Shown: positions 34,391 through 44,436, numbered from the stretch's first letter. The stretch: DNA of 64,000 nucleotides from Arsenophonus nilaparvatae (GCF_000757905.1 NZ_JRLH01000008.1); one strand, 5' to 3'. Notes: generated by a model not told the origin, from the sequence alone. Numbers and translations are program-made.

Positions 34391-36718
34391 TTAACGCTTT
34401 TTATTGAGTGCCGCCGCTAGTGCATCACCCATTACACTATTAGCGAATAGCGTATTGTTGCGTTGGGATGTTTTAGTTGAACTGGCTGAGGAGGCATTTT
34501 TGCCTGTCTGTGGCTTATAACGATGTTGTTGTGGCGTATCTGCTGTTTTCTCATCCAGACGCATGCTTAATGCAATTCGTTTACGGTTTAAATCAATATC
34601 GATGACTTTAACGGTGATAATATCCCCTGTTTTGACTAGAGAATGAGGATCTTTAATAAATTTATCGGACAGAGAGGAAATGTGTACCAAACCATCCTGA
34701 TGAACGCCAATATCGACAAACGCACCAAAATTGGTCACATTGGTCACCGAACCTTCTAATATCATACCTACTTTAAGATCTTCCATGGTTTCAATGCCAT
34801 CGATAAAAGTGGCTGTTTTAAATTCTGGCCGCGGATCTCGTCCAGGCTTTTCTAATTGTTTTAGAATATCATTTACCGTCGGAATACCAAATTTGTCTGT
34901 AGTAAACAATTCTGGTTTGAGATTATTAAGCACGCTAGTGTTACCCATAATCGTTTTTAAGGGTTGCTTAGTGGTTAATAAAATCTTTTCTACAATCGGA
35001 TAAGCTTCAGGATGAACTGTTGAGGCATCGAGAGGATTATTCCCTGCCATAATGCGTAAAAAGCCCGCACACTGCTCAAAAGCTTTTGTACCAAGACGTG
35101 TAACTTCCAATAGTTGTTTGCGGTCATTAAAGCGCCCGTGTTCGTTACGCCAATTAACGACATTTTGCGCAATCGCTTTACTTAGTCCTGCAATATGTGA
35201 AAGAAGAGCAACAGAGGCGGTATTTAGATCAACACCGACTGAGTTTACACAATCTTCAACTACCGCTGTCAATTTTTTAGCTAGTAAAGTTTGGTTAACA
35301 TCATGTTGGTATTGACCAACACCAATTGATTTGGGATCAATTTTTACTAATTCGGCTAGTGGATCTTGTAAACGGCGGGCAATAGAGACTGCGCCACGTA
35401 AAGAGACATCGAGTGCTGGAAATTCTTGAGCCGCTAACTCAGATGCCGAGTAAACTGAAGCGCCAGATTCACTAACAATTACTTTCTGGGCGGTAATTTG
35501 CGGGTACTGTTTTTTAACTGCGGCAAAGAAGCGTTCAGTTTCACGTGAGGCAGTACCATTACCAATAGCGACCAAGGCAACTTTATATTTCTCACATAAG
35601 GATGCAATAGTCGTTGCAGATTTAGCTGCTTGTCCGGTGTGAGGATAAATCGTATCTGTGGTAATGAGTTTGCCTGTCGCATCAACAATAGCAACTTTGA
35701 CCCCAGTGCGTAAACCAGGATCTAATCCCATGGTGGTATGCATACCAGCAGGCGCTGCCATCAAAAGGTCACGTAGATTACGGGCGAAAACATGAATCGC
35801 TTCTTCTTCAGCTTTTTCACGTAAGGTGCCCATCAATTCTGTTTCAAGATGTAACAGAATTTTAACTCGCCATGTCCAACTGATAACGGCTTTTCGCCAT
35901 TTATCTGCTGGTGCATTATTTAAATGTAAGCCAAAGTGTTGGGTAATAATTTCTTCACAATAACTTTCTTTTGGTGGTGATTCAAATTGTGGATCGGCAT
36001 TAAGTGATAATTGTAAAATACCCTCGTTACGGCCACGAAACATAGCAAGTGCACGGTGGGATGGGATATGCGAAATAAGCTCATGGTGATCAAAATAGTC
36101 GCTAAATTTTGCACCTATGGTTTCTTTACCTTCAATAACTTTTGCCGTTAAATGGGCATTTTTCCACAAATAATTACGAATTTTGCTAAGTAAATTTGCA
36201 TCTTCAGCGAAGCGTTCCATTAAAATATAACGAGCACCATCGAGCGCAGCTTTAGTGTCATTAATATTTTTTTGTGGATCAATAAAGGTTTCAGCTATCT
36301 GCTCTGGTATATGTTGGGGCTCATTCCATAACCGCTTTGCGAGTGGCTCTAAACCTGCTTCAATCGCTACTTGGCCTCGTGTCCTACGTTTTGGTTTATA
36401 GGGTAAGTAGAGATCTTCGAGCTCAGTTTTATTAAAAGTGCTATTAATCGCCTGAGCAAGTTCAGCCGTAAGCTTTCCTTGTTCATTAATCGATTTTAGG
36501 ATAGTTTGGCGGCGCTCGTTTAATTCACGTAAGTAACTTAAACGTGTTTCAAGTTTACGTAGCTGGTTATCATCGAGTCCTCCTGTGACTTCTTTACGAT
36601 AACGGGCAATAAAAGGAACAGTATTTCCTTCATCGAGTAATGTAATGGCTGAAAGTATTTGCGCTGGCGTTGTATCTAATTCATGTGCAATAATTTTGCT
36701 TAAGGATTTATTCATCAT
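34391..36718 (-). CDS. tex: Tex family transcription accessory protein
   Basis: The 775-residue cytoplasmic protein starts MNKSLSKIIAHELDTTPAQI and has LLDEGNTVPFIARYRKEVTG, the YqgF-like domain with MGLDPGLRTGVKVAIVD, two helix-hairpin-helix units (VNTASVALLSHIAGLSKAIA region), and a C-terminal S1 domain GMILEGSVTNVTNFGAFVDI. It binds nucleic acids and is linked to transcription and RNA processing. The sequence follows E. coli YhgF throughout. Two ATGs in a row leave one residue of doubt at the start. It is divergent from greB as in E. coli. Confidence 0.97.
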   Translation of the reverse strand: MMNKSLSKIIAHELDTTPAQILSAITLLDEGNTVPFIARYRKEVTGGLDDNQLRKLETRLSYLRELNERRQTILKSINEQGKLTAELAQAINSTFNKTELEDLYLPYKPKRRTRGQVAIEAGLEPLAKRLWNEPQHIPEQIAETFIDPQKNINDTKAALDGARYILMERFAEDANLLSKIRNYLWKNAHLTAKVIEGKETIGAKFSDYFDHHELISHIPSHRALAMFRGRNEGILQLSLNADPQFESPPKESYCEEIITQHFGLHLNNAPADKWRKAVISWTWRVKILLHLETELMGTLREKAEEEAIHVFARNLRDLLMAAPAGMHTTMGLDPGLRTGVKVAIVDATGKLITTDTIYPHTGQAAKSATTIASLCEKYKVALVAIGNGTASRETERFFAAVKKQYPQITAQKVIVSESGASVYSASELAAQEFPALDVSLRGAVSIARRLQDPLAELVKIDPKSIGVGQYQHDVNQTLLAKKLTAVVEDCVNSVGVDLNTASVALLSHIAGLSKAIAQNVVNWRNEHGRFNDRKQLLEVTRLGTKAFEQCAGFLRIMAGNNPLDASTVHPEAYPIVEKILLTTKQPLKTIMGNTSVLNNLKPELFTTDKFGIPTVNDILKQLEKPGRDPRPEFKTATFIDGIETMEDLKVGMILEGSVTNVTNFGAFVDIGVHQDGLVHISSLSDKFIKDPHSLVKTGDIITVKVIDIDLNRKRIALSMRLDEKTADTPQQHRYKPQTGKNASSASSTKTSQRNNTLFANSVMGDALAAALNKKR

Positions 36719-36906
36719 TTTAGTTTCTTCAATACTTAAATAGGACGCAATTAACGACTTATGTGCGCATTTATACGTGTTGAAAACAATAATTTCCAGT
36801 TAACATTATATTTGGATATTAGAACTTGATGTAGTGAACGAAAACTTTTTTTGAATTATATATAGTAATTAGTTTAAATTAAGGCTAATCATACTGAGTT
36901 TTTATT

Positions 36907-37389
36907 GTGAAAAATAATTATATTACTCGTGAAGGGTGGGACAACCTCAAACAAGAGTTGAAGTTTCTTTGGCGTGAGGAGCGGCCGAAAGTCACTCAAG
37001 CTGTATCAGAGGCAGCGGCGCTTGGTGATCGTTCAGAGAATGCGGAGTATATTTATGGTAAAAAGCGATTACGAGAAATTGATCGACGTATTCGATTTTT
37101 ATCTAAACGTCTTGAAGTATTAAAAATAGTTGATCCTGATCCTCGGCAGGAAGGTAGAGTTTATTTTGGAGCTTGGGTAAAACTACAAGATGAAAATGGT
37201 GGTATTAAAGTTTTTCGTTTAGTTGGACCAGATGAATTTAATCCGGCTAAAAAATGGATTTCTATTAATTCACCAGTGGCAAGGGAATTATTAGGTAAAC
37301 AAATTGATGATGAAGTTACGGTGAATACGCCAAATGGTATTATTACTTATTGGATATTGGAAATTAATTATCAAGGAATTGAGTTGTAA
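36907..37389 (+). CDS. greB: Transcription elongation factor GreB
   Basis: GreB stimulates cleavage of backtracked RNA by RNA polymerase. The N-terminal coiled coil contains the tip motif AAALGDRSENAEYIYGKKRL with the acidic Asp/Glu pair that acts at the active site, and the C-terminal FKBP-like domain ends NTPNGIITYWILEINYQG. YIYGK distinguishes GreB from GreA. It has 160 residues and starts with GTG at 36907; no upstream ATG fits. The order tex-greB-ompR-envZ is as in E. coli. Confidence 0.96.
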   Translation: MKNNYITREGWDNLKQELKFLWREERPKVTQAVSEAAALGDRSENAEYIYGKKRLREIDRRIRFLSKRLEVLKIVDPDPRQEGRVYFGAWVKLQDENGGIKVFRLVGPDEFNPAKKWISINSPVARELLGKQIDDEVTVNTPNGIITYWILEINYQGIEL

Positions 37390-37529
37390 ATGATATAAAA
37401 TTAAAAAAATCAATAAAATGTAAATATTAATCTAAAAAAGCCTAATAGGAATTAGTTATATTATTATTGTCTTATTTGTTATTAAGACACTATATATAGG
37501 GATCTTAAAAATATTAGTGGAGTCAAAAA

Positions 37530-38249
37530 ATGCAAGAAAATTATAAAATTCTTGTTGTGGATGATGATATGCGTTTGCGCTCTTTACTGGAGCGTTATTT
37601 AACTGAACAGGGTTTTCAAGTTCGTAGTACCGCCAATGCGGAGCAAATGGATCGTATTTTGACGCGTGAATCTATTCATTTGATTGTACTGGATTTGATG
37701 TTACCCGGTGAAGATGGCTTATCTATTTGCCGTCGTTTAAGGAGTCAAAATAATCCTATCCCAATTATTATGGTAACAGCAAAAGGTGAAGAAGTAGATC
37801 GGATTGTTGGATTAGAAATTGGGGCGGATGATTATATACCTAAACCATTTAATCCTAGAGAGTTATTGGCTCGTATTCGCGCCGTATTACGACGTCAGGC
37901 AAATGAGCTGCCGGGTGCGCCGGCACAGGACGAGGCGGTGATTCGATTTGGTAAATTCAAATTAAACCTAGGAACAAGGGAAATGTTTCAAGATGATGAG
38001 TCTATGCCATTAACCAGCGGTGAGTTTGCGGTTTTAAAAGTGCTGGTCTCATATCCACGTGAGCCTCTATCTCGTGATAAATTGATGAGTCTTGCTCGAG
38101 GGCGTGAATATAGTGCGATGGAGCGTTCGATAGACGTGCAGATTTCACGTCTTCGTCGAATGATTGAGGATGATCCTACTCATCCACGTTATATTCAAAC
38201 GGTTTGGGGGTTGGGTTATGTATTTGTACCAGATGGTAGTAAAGCATGA
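37530..38249 (+). CDS. ompR: Two-component response regulator OmpR
   Basis: OmpR controls porin and osmotic-stress genes. The receiver domain has the acidic pair (VVDDDMRL), the phosphorylated Asp55 in VLDLMLPGEDG and the Lys of YIPKPFNPRELL; the winged-helix output domain includes TSGEFAVLKVLV and RSIDVQISRLRRMIEDDP. It is nearly identical to E. coli OmpR, ending FVPDGSKA, at 239 residues. GGAG lies upstream of the ATG. It overlaps envZ by four bases. Confidence 0.99.
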   Translation: MQENYKILVVDDDMRLRSLLERYLTEQGFQVRSTANAEQMDRILTRESIHLIVLDLMLPGEDGLSICRRLRSQNNPIPIIMVTAKGEEVDRIVGLEIGADDYIPKPFNPRELLARIRAVLRRQANELPGAPAQDEAVIRFGKFKLNLGTREMFQDDESMPLTSGEFAVLKVLVSYPREPLSRDKLMSLARGREYSAMERSIDVQISRLRRMIEDDPTHPRYIQTVWGLGYVFVPDGSKA

Positions 38250-39571
38250 AACGATTGCGTTTTTCCAGACGTAACACGTTTTCTCGTTCATTATTTGTTA
38301 TTGTTACTTTACTGTTTGCTAGTTTAGTCACCAGCTATTTAGTTGTGCTTAATTTTGTTGTAATGCCGAGTCTTCAGCAGCTTAATAAAGTCTTAGCCTA
38401 TGAAGTGCATACGTTATTAACAGAGAAAATTGAATTGCAAGATGGAAATGCAATTTTAATGCCGCCATCATTTAAGAAGAAAATCTATAAAGAACTGGGT
38501 ATTAATTTTTATACCGAGTCGCGTGCTATGGCAAAAGGCTTACGTTGGGCAAGACATTATGAGGAATTAAGCCAGCAGATGGCGGAATATATGGGTGGCA
38601 AGGCGGATGTTCGTCTTGAAATTGCCAAAGAGCATCCTTTTTTATGGTTAAACTCTTATCTTGCCCCAAATGTTTGGATAAGACTGCCTTTAACTGAAAT
38701 AGGACAGAATCAGTTCGCCGTTGTATTTCGTTATACATTGGCTATTTTTTTGACCATTTTTGCTGTTACATGGCTTTATATTCGTTATCAGAGTAGACCA
38801 TTATTTGTATTAGAAAGCTATGCCAAGCAAATGGGAAAAGGTGTCATGGTTCCAGCAATCAAGGAAGAAGGTTCATTAGAAATACGTTATGTCATCCGCG
38901 CTTTTAATCGTATGTCGTCAGGAATAAAAATGCTGGAAAATGATAGAACGATATTAATGGCAGGCGTGAGTCATGATTTGAGAACTCCGTTAACCCGGAT
39001 CCGTTTAGCAACAGAAATGATGAATGAAAAGGATCAATATCTAGCAGAATCAATTAACAAAGATATTGAAGAGTGCAATGCTATCATTGGGCAGTTCATG
39101 GACTATATATGTACAGGCAGGGAAATGAACATGGAGTTTTGTGACTTGAACAAAGTCCTACTTGAAGCTGTTAATGCTGAGAGTAGTTTCCTGTCTAATA
39201 TTGAGACGCAGATTAGTTCATCACCTATCATTATTAATGCTAATGTAATTGCCATAAAACGAGCAGTAACCAATATGCTGGTTAACGCCCTCCGCTATGG
39301 GAATGGCTGGGTAAAAGTCAGTAGTGGTGTGATAAAAGATCATGCCTGGTTTCAGGTTGAGGATGATGGAGCAGGAATTAAAAAAGAAAGTATTCAACAT
39401 CTTTTTCAACCTTTTGTGCAAGGTGAAAGGGCAAGAAGTAATGGTGGTACAGGACTAGGATTAGCAATTATTCGCCGAATTATTGATGCTCATGATGGTG
39501 AAATTATTATAGATAAAAGTAAACGGGGAGGGTTATCTATACGGGCAACTTTACCATTAATGGAAAAATAA
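38246..39571 (+). CDS. envZ: Osmosensor histidine kinase EnvZ
   Basis: EnvZ is the inner-membrane kinase and phosphatase for OmpR. Two membrane segments (about residues 15-40 and 160-180) flank a periplasmic domain. After a HAMP domain the H-box MAGVSHDLRTPLTRIRLATE places the phospho-histidine at residue 243, exactly the E. coli position. The ATPase domain has MLVNALRYG (N box), DDGAGI (G1) and GGTGLGLAII (G2). It starts in ATGA with ompR and is 441 residues long (E. coli 450). Confidence 0.98.
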   Translation: MKRLRFSRRNTFSRSLFVIVTLLFASLVTSYLVVLNFVVMPSLQQLNKVLAYEVHTLLTEKIELQDGNAILMPPSFKKKIYKELGINFYTESRAMAKGLRWARHYEELSQQMAEYMGGKADVRLEIAKEHPFLWLNSYLAPNVWIRLPLTEIGQNQFAVVFRYTLAIFLTIFAVTWLYIRYQSRPLFVLESYAKQMGKGVMVPAIKEEGSLEIRYVIRAFNRMSSGIKMLENDRTILMAGVSHDLRTPLTRIRLATEMMNEKDQYLAESINKDIEECNAIIGQFMDYICTGREMNMEFCDLNKVLLEAVNAESSFLSNIETQISSSPIIINANVIAIKRAVTNMLVNALRYGNGWVKVSSGVIKDHAWFQVEDDGAGIKKESIQHLFQPFVQGERARSNGGTGLGLAIIRRIIDAHDGEIIIDKSKRGGLSIRATLPLMEK

Positions 39572-39708
39572 AAAGCTATATTTTTATTTAGCCGTAATTT
39601 AACGGATATTTTATTATATTTTATGAAATCATATAATTCTTTGATTTTGAAAATTTATTATATCGATATATAAGGCTATATTTTTAAATAAATTGATTAT
39701 TTATTTAA

Positions 39709-39748
39709 CAGTCATAAAACTGTCATAAATAATACATCTTTCTGTCAT
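39709..39748 (+). promoter_or_regulatory. PhoB box array upstream of pstS
   Basis: CAGTCATAAAACTGTCAT (39709-39726) is a near-consensus Pho box (two CTGTCAT-type repeats 11 bp apart). Another CTGTCAT at 39742-39748 lies exactly 22 bp further on, in the same helical phase. The array ends about 90 bp before the pstS start. Activation by phosphorylated PhoB in phosphate starvation follows from the known pst system. Confidence 0.9.
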
Positions 39749-39836
39749 CTAACTAACCTATTTTTTCCTCGTATTTTTTAACTCGCTACAATTAACAGAG
39801 TAATTTGTTTCTCTTTCATCTCAAATAGGAGAGATT

Positions 39837-40874
39837 ATGAAATTGATGCGTTCTATCATCGTTAATATCATAGCCATGTTTTCTTTGACGGCCATGTCAG
39901 CTTTTGCGGCAACAAGCCTTACTGGCGCTGGTGCCACATTTCCCGCGCCAGTTTATGCAAAGTGGGCAGATAGTTACCAAAAACAGACCGGCGATCAGAT
40001 TAACTACCAGTGGATTGGTTCATCTGGTGGGGTAAAACAGATTATAGCTAAAACGGTCGATTTCGGTGCTTCAGATGCGCCTTTAAGTGATGAAAAACTC
40101 AATCGAGAAGGACTCATTCAATTTCCAACTGTGATTGGTGGTGTTGTTCCAACAATCAATATTTCAGGTATTCAATCTGGACAATTGATATTAGATGGCA
40201 AAACATTGGCTAATATTTATTTAGGTAACATTAAAAAATGGAATGACCCAAAAATTGTTGAATTAAATCCAGGTTTAGCATTGCCAGCACAAAATATTAC
40301 CGTTGTTCGCCGTGCTGATGGTTCAGGAACGACTTTTGTTTTTACTAGTTATCTGGCTAAGGTGAATGCTGATTGGAAAAGTAAGATTGGCACGGGTTCT
40401 ACGGTTAGATGGCCAACTGGCATTGCTGGAAAAGGTAATGAAGGTGTTGCTGCCTTTGTTCAGCGTCTGCCAGGTGCTATTGGCTATGTAGAATATGTTT
40501 ACGCTAAACAGAACAAATTAGCTTATACCAAATTAATTTCTGCCGATGGAGAAGCGGTGTCGCCAACAGCCAGTAGTTTTAGTGCCGCTGCTAAAAAAGC
40601 TGATTGGACTAAAACCTTTGCACAAGATCTGACTAATCAGGTAGGCAAAAATGTCTGGCCAATTACTTCTGCTACTTTTATTTTATTACATAAAGAACAA
40701 AAAAATATTGAGAAGGCGAAAGCAATATTAGCCTTCTTTGACTGGGCATACGATAAAGGCGCTGAACAGGCTAAGGCTTTGGATTATGCTACCTTGCCGA
40801 ACGAAGTTGTGGCCCATATTAGGGCGGCATGGAAAAGTAATATAAAAGACGCTAATGGTAATCCTGTATATTGA
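39837..40874 (+). CDS. pstS: Phosphate ABC transporter periplasmic binding protein
   Basis: The 345-residue precursor has a Sec signal peptide with cleavage likely after SAFA (residue about 24). The mature part begins ATSLTGAGATFPAPVYAKWA and contains the phosphate ligands in IGSSGGVKQI, DFGASDAPL and RRADGSGTTFVFTSYL. PstS captures orthophosphate in the periplasm for PstCAB. AGGAG precedes the ATG. It heads pstSCAB-phoU and is followed by a stem-loop before pstC. Confidence 0.98.
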   Translation: MKLMRSIIVNIIAMFSLTAMSAFAATSLTGAGATFPAPVYAKWADSYQKQTGDQINYQWIGSSGGVKQIIAKTVDFGASDAPLSDEKLNREGLIQFPTVIGGVVPTINISGIQSGQLILDGKTLANIYLGNIKKWNDPKIVELNPGLALPAQNITVVRRADGSGTTFVFTSYLAKVNADWKSKIGTGSTVRWPTGIAGKGNEGVAAFVQRLPGAIGYVEYVYAKQNKLAYTKLISADGEAVSPTASSFSAAAKKADWTKTFAQDLTNQVGKNVWPITSATFILLHKEQKNIEKAKAILAFFDWAYDKGAEQAKALDYATLPNEVVAHIRAAWKSNIKDANGNPVY

Positions 40875-40930
40875 ATTGAGTGTGGCATCAGCTGATAGCA
40901 AAAATCGCGCTCTATTATAAATGAACGATT

Positions 40931-40953
40931 ATCCCCTTGTTATATAAGGGGAT
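40931..40953 (+). other. Intercistronic stem-loop between pstS and pstC
   Basis: ATCCCCTT (40931-40938) and AAGGGGAT (40946-40953) pair around a 7-nt loop, with no T run after it. Such a stem can protect the pstS message or partly terminate, giving more binding protein than permease. Confidence 0.7.
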
Positions 40954-40970
40954 TAAAATGAGAAAAAACA

Positions 40971-41927
40971 ATGGCTGAGAAGTTAACGACATATAAAGCA
41001 CCGGGAAAAAAAGGTGATATTATTTTTGGTGCTCTCGTTAAACTAGCTGCACTAATTACACTGTTAATGTTAAGTGGAATTATTATTTCTTTGATTATTG
41101 CATCGTGGCCAAGTATCGAAAAATTTGGCTTTTCTTTTCTTTGGTCAAAGGATTGGGATGTTCCTGCCCAGGAATTTGGTGCGTTAGTGACCATTTATGG
41201 CACGGTAGTAACGTCGTTAATTGCATTGATCATTGCAGTGCCTGTCAGTTTTGGCATAGCTTTATTCTTAACAGAATTATCACCAAATTGGTTAAAGCGC
41301 CCGTTAGGTATTGCGATTGAATTATTGGCGGCCATACCGAGTATTGTTTATGGCATGTGGGGATTGTTTGTTTTTGCGCCACTATTTGCCACTTATTTTC
41401 AAGAGCCGATTGGTAACGTTTTGGCAGGTATACCAATTATTGGTGAATTATTTTCAGGCCCGGCTTTAGGTATCGGCATCTTAGCTGCTGGCGTGATCCT
41501 GGCAATTATGATTATTCCTTATATTGCTTCAGTGATGCGGGATGTTTTTGAGCAGACCCCAGTTATGATGAAAGAATCTGCTTATGGTATTGGCTGCACG
41601 ACTTGGGAAGTTATCTGGCATATCGTATTGCCCTATACGCGTAATGGTGTGATCGGCGGTGTGATGTTAGGGTTAGGGCGAGCTTTAGGGGAAACAATGG
41701 CAGTCACTTTCATTATTGGTAATACTTATCAGCTAGATAGCTTTTCACTTTTCATGCCAGGAAATAGTATTACCTCTGCGTTGGCAAATGAGTTTGCTGA
41801 AGCGGAAAGTGGATTACATACCGCTGCATTAATGGAGTTAGGCTTAATTTTATTTGTTATTACTTTTATCGTGCTTGCGTTTTCTAAATTGATGATTATG
41901 CGTTTAGCCAAAAATGAAGGGCGCTAA
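40971..41927 (+). CDS. pstC: Phosphate ABC transporter permease PstC
   Basis: PstC is one of two membrane subunits of the high-affinity phosphate importer. The 318-residue protein has six membrane helices and the ABC-permease EAA loop KESAYGIGCTTWEVIWHIVL followed by GLGRALGETMAVTFIIGN. It starts MAEKLTTYKAPGKKGDIIFG. Its last bases run into the region of the pstA start, with one base between the TAA and the chosen ATG. Confidence 0.97.
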   Translation: MAEKLTTYKAPGKKGDIIFGALVKLAALITLLMLSGIIISLIIASWPSIEKFGFSFLWSKDWDVPAQEFGALVTIYGTVVTSLIALIIAVPVSFGIALFLTELSPNWLKRPLGIAIELLAAIPSIVYGMWGLFVFAPLFATYFQEPIGNVLAGIPIIGELFSGPALGIGILAAGVILAIMIIPYIASVMRDVFEQTPVMMKESAYGIGCTTWEVIWHIVLPYTRNGVIGGVMLGLGRALGETMAVTFIIGNTYQLDSFSLFMPGNSITSALANEFAEAESGLHTAALMELGLILFVITFIVLAFSKLMIMRLAKNEGR

Positions 41928-41928
41928 C

Positions 41929-42813
41929 ATGGTGACGGCAGATACAACAAAAACTATTGATATTAAACAACGTCAACGTCGTCAGGCATGGCGGAGACAA
42001 AAAAATCGGATTGCACTGTTGCTCTCGATGATCACCATGGCATTTGGTCTGTTTTGGTTAATTTGGATCTTATTTACAACGTTAACCAAAGGGGTTGAAG
42101 GCATGTCCTGGAGTTTATTTACTGAAATGACGCCACCACCAAATTCTACTGGTGGTGGATTAGCCAATGCGATTGTAGGTAGTGGTTTGCTGGTTTTATG
42201 GGCTACGGTGTTAGGCACACCCCTTGGCATTATGGCGGGTATTTATTTGGCTGAATATGGACGTCGTTCTTGGTTGGCAGAAATAATTCGTTTTATCAAT
42301 GATATTTTGCTGTCTGCGCCATCAATTGTGGTTGGATTATTCGTTTATATGATTATCGTTGCCAGAATGCAGCATTTTTCTGGTTGGGCAGGTGTTATTG
42401 CTCTGGCCTTGTTACAGATCCCGATTGTTATTCGAACAACGGAAAATATGCTAAAACTGGTGCCAGATAATTTACGTGAGGCAGCTTATGCTTTAGGTGC
42501 ACCAAAATGGAAAATGATTTTATCAATTACCTTAAAAGCGTCTGTTTCAGGGATTATTACCGGAGTATTACTCGCCATTGCGAGAATTGCTGGTGAGACT
42601 GCGCCTTTGTTGTTTACTTCACTTTCCAATCAGTTCTGGAGTACAGATCTCAGTGAACCGATTGCTAATCTTCCAGTAACCATATTTAAATTTGCGATGA
42701 GTCCATTCTCAGAATGGCAGCAATTGGCTTGGGCAGGTGTTTTATTGATTACTTTATGTGTTTTGTTAATCAATATCTTAGCGCGTGTATTATTTGCCAA
42801 GAAAAAATATTAG
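41929..42813 (+). CDS. pstA: Phosphate ABC transporter permease PstA
   Basis: This second membrane subunit has 294 residues (E. coli 296), with RLKNRIALTLS-like N-terminus (RRQKNRIALLLSMITMAFGL), FTEMTPPPNSTGGGLANAIV and the EAA loop REAAYALGAPKWKMILSITL, then AIARIAGETAPLLFTSLSNQ. The ATG at 41929 has AAGG upstream; an ATG at 41914 inside pstC is possible but less well placed. It is followed by pstB. Confidence 0.97.
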   Translation: MVTADTTKTIDIKQRQRRQAWRRQKNRIALLLSMITMAFGLFWLIWILFTTLTKGVEGMSWSLFTEMTPPPNSTGGGLANAIVGSGLLVLWATVLGTPLGIMAGIYLAEYGRRSWLAEIIRFINDILLSAPSIVVGLFVYMIIVARMQHFSGWAGVIALALLQIPIVIRTTENMLKLVPDNLREAAYALGAPKWKMILSITLKASVSGIITGVLLAIARIAGETAPLLFTSLSNQFWSTDLSEPIANLPVTIFKFAMSPFSEWQQLAWAGVLLITLCVLLINILARVLFAKKKY

Positions 42814-42851
42814 TTCTTTAGTAACAGATGACAAACTTAAGAGACAAATTG

Positions 42852-43628
42852 ATGATTAAAGTTAATGACATGGCAGAAGGTAAAATTCAAGTTCGTGACT
42901 TGAATTTCTACTATGGCAAATTCCATGCGCTAAAAAACATTTCATTAAATATTGCAGAGAATAAGGTAACGGCTTTTATTGGTCCTTCAGGCTGTGGTAA
43001 ATCTACCCTGTTACGTACATTTAATAAGATGTTTGAGCTTTATACTGAGCAGCATGCTGAAGGTAAAATTTTGTTGGATGGCACTAATATTTTGACCGAT
43101 GAACAAGATATTGCGTTATTGCGCGCCAGAGTAGGTATGGTTTTTCAAAAACCAACACCATTTCCGATGTCAATCTATGACAATATTGCTTTTGGGGTGC
43201 GTTTATTTGAAAAACTTTCTCGCGCTGAAATGGATGAACGTGTTCAATGGGCGTTAACTAAAGCTGCCCTTTGGGATGAAACGAAAGATAAACTTTCGCA
43301 TAGTGGCTATAGTTTATCAGGCGGTCAGCAGCAACGGTTGTGCATTGCTCGTGGCATCGCGATCCGGCCAGAAATATTACTATTAGATGAGCCTTGTTCA
43401 GCACTTGACCCTATCTCAACAGGACGTATTGAAGAGTTGATAAGTGAACTGAAATCGGAATATACCGTGGTAATGGTCACACATAATATGCAGCAAGCTG
43501 CACGTTGCTCCGACTACACAGCATTTATGTATTTAGGTGAGCTGATTGAATTTAATGATACAGATACTTTGTTTACCACACCTACAGTAAAACAGACTGA
43601 GGATTATATTACTGGCCGCTACGGTTAA
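42852..43628 (+). CDS. pstB: Phosphate ABC transporter ATPase PstB
   Basis: PstB powers phosphate import. The Walker A motif is GPSGCGKSTLLR, the signature motif YSLSGGQQQRLCIARG, Walker B LLLDEPCSALD, and the switch histidine is in VTHNMQQAARCSD. From the ATG at 42852 (258 residues) the length matches E. coli (257), with AAGAG upstream; in-frame starts at 42828 and 42870 are alternatives. The gene is in the pstSCAB-phoU operon. Confidence 0.97.
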   Translation: MIKVNDMAEGKIQVRDLNFYYGKFHALKNISLNIAENKVTAFIGPSGCGKSTLLRTFNKMFELYTEQHAEGKILLDGTNILTDEQDIALLRARVGMVFQKPTPFPMSIYDNIAFGVRLFEKLSRAEMDERVQWALTKAALWDETKDKLSHSGYSLSGGQQQRLCIARGIAIRPEILLLDEPCSALDPISTGRIEELISELKSEYTVVMVTHNMQQAARCSDYTAFMYLGELIEFNDTDTLFTTPTVKQTEDYITGRYG

Positions 43629-43642
43629 TATAGGGTATGACC

Positions 43643-44362
43643 ATGGATAATCTAAATTACAACAAACATATTTCTGGCCAGTTTAATGCTGAGTTGGAGC
43701 ATATTCGCACTGAATTAATGAAAATGGGTGGGTTGGTAGAAGAACAACTTAAAAATGCCATTGAAGCTTTACATAACCGAGATCAGAATTTGGCAAAAAA
43801 AGTGATAGAGGATGATCAAAAAGTCAATATGATGGAAGTGGCGATTGATGAGGCTTGTGTGCGCATTATTGCTAAGCGGCAGCCGACTGCCAGTGATTTA
43901 CGTTTAATTATGGCGATTTCAAAAACCATTGCTGAGCTTGAACGTATTGGTGATGTTGCTGATAAGATTTGTGAGGTTGCGTTGGAAAAGTTTTCTGAGC
44001 AACATCAATCGTTACTTGTTAGTCTGGAAGCTTTAGGCGGGCATACTATTCAAATGTTACATAATGTGTTGGATGCATTTGCCCGTATGGATCTGGATGC
44101 GGCAATTGGCGTTTATCTGGAAGATAAAAAGGTTGATGAAGAGTATGAAGGTATTGTTCGCCAACTGATGACTTATATGATGGAAGATCCTCGCACTATT
44201 CCTAGTGTATTAACAGCGTTGTTTTGTGCGCGCTCTATTGAGCGAATAGGTGATCGTTGCCAAAACATTTGTGAATTTATTTTCTATTATTTAAAAGGGC
44301 AAGATTTCCGTCATTTAGGTGGGGATTTTGTAGAAAAAATGCTAACTAAGGGTGGTCATTAA
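43643..44362 (+). CDS. phoU: Phosphate signalling protein PhoU
   Basis: PhoU links the Pst transporter to the PhoR kinase and keeps the Pho regulon off when phosphate is plentiful. Two three-helix PhoU repeats are seen; the metal-cluster motifs ERIGDVADKICE (first repeat) and ERIGDRCQNICEFIFY (second repeat) are intact. The ATG at 43643 gives 239 residues beginning MDNLNYNKHISGQFNAEL; AGGG lies at a good distance, whereas it is too near the in-frame ATG at 43637. Confidence 0.97.
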   Translation: MDNLNYNKHISGQFNAELEHIRTELMKMGGLVEEQLKNAIEALHNRDQNLAKKVIEDDQKVNMMEVAIDEACVRIIAKRQPTASDLRLIMAISKTIAELERIGDVADKICEVALEKFSEQHQSLLVSLEALGGHTIQMLHNVLDAFARMDLDAAIGVYLEDKKVDEEYEGIVRQLMTYMMEDPRTIPSVLTALFCARSIERIGDRCQNICEFIFYYLKGQDFRHLGGDFVEKMLTKGGH

Positions 44363-44402
44363 CACGCTTTTCAGCGATTATTGAATGATTATTTTTTAGC
44401 TC

Positions 44403-44436
44403 ATGGTTATTCCTTTTTGGAATAACCATAGATTTT
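44403..44436 (+). terminator. Rho-independent terminator of the pst-phoU operon
   Basis: ATGGTTATTCC (44403-44413) and GGAATAACCAT (44419-44429) form an 11-bp stem around TTTTT, followed by AGATTTTTA. Confidence 0.8.
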
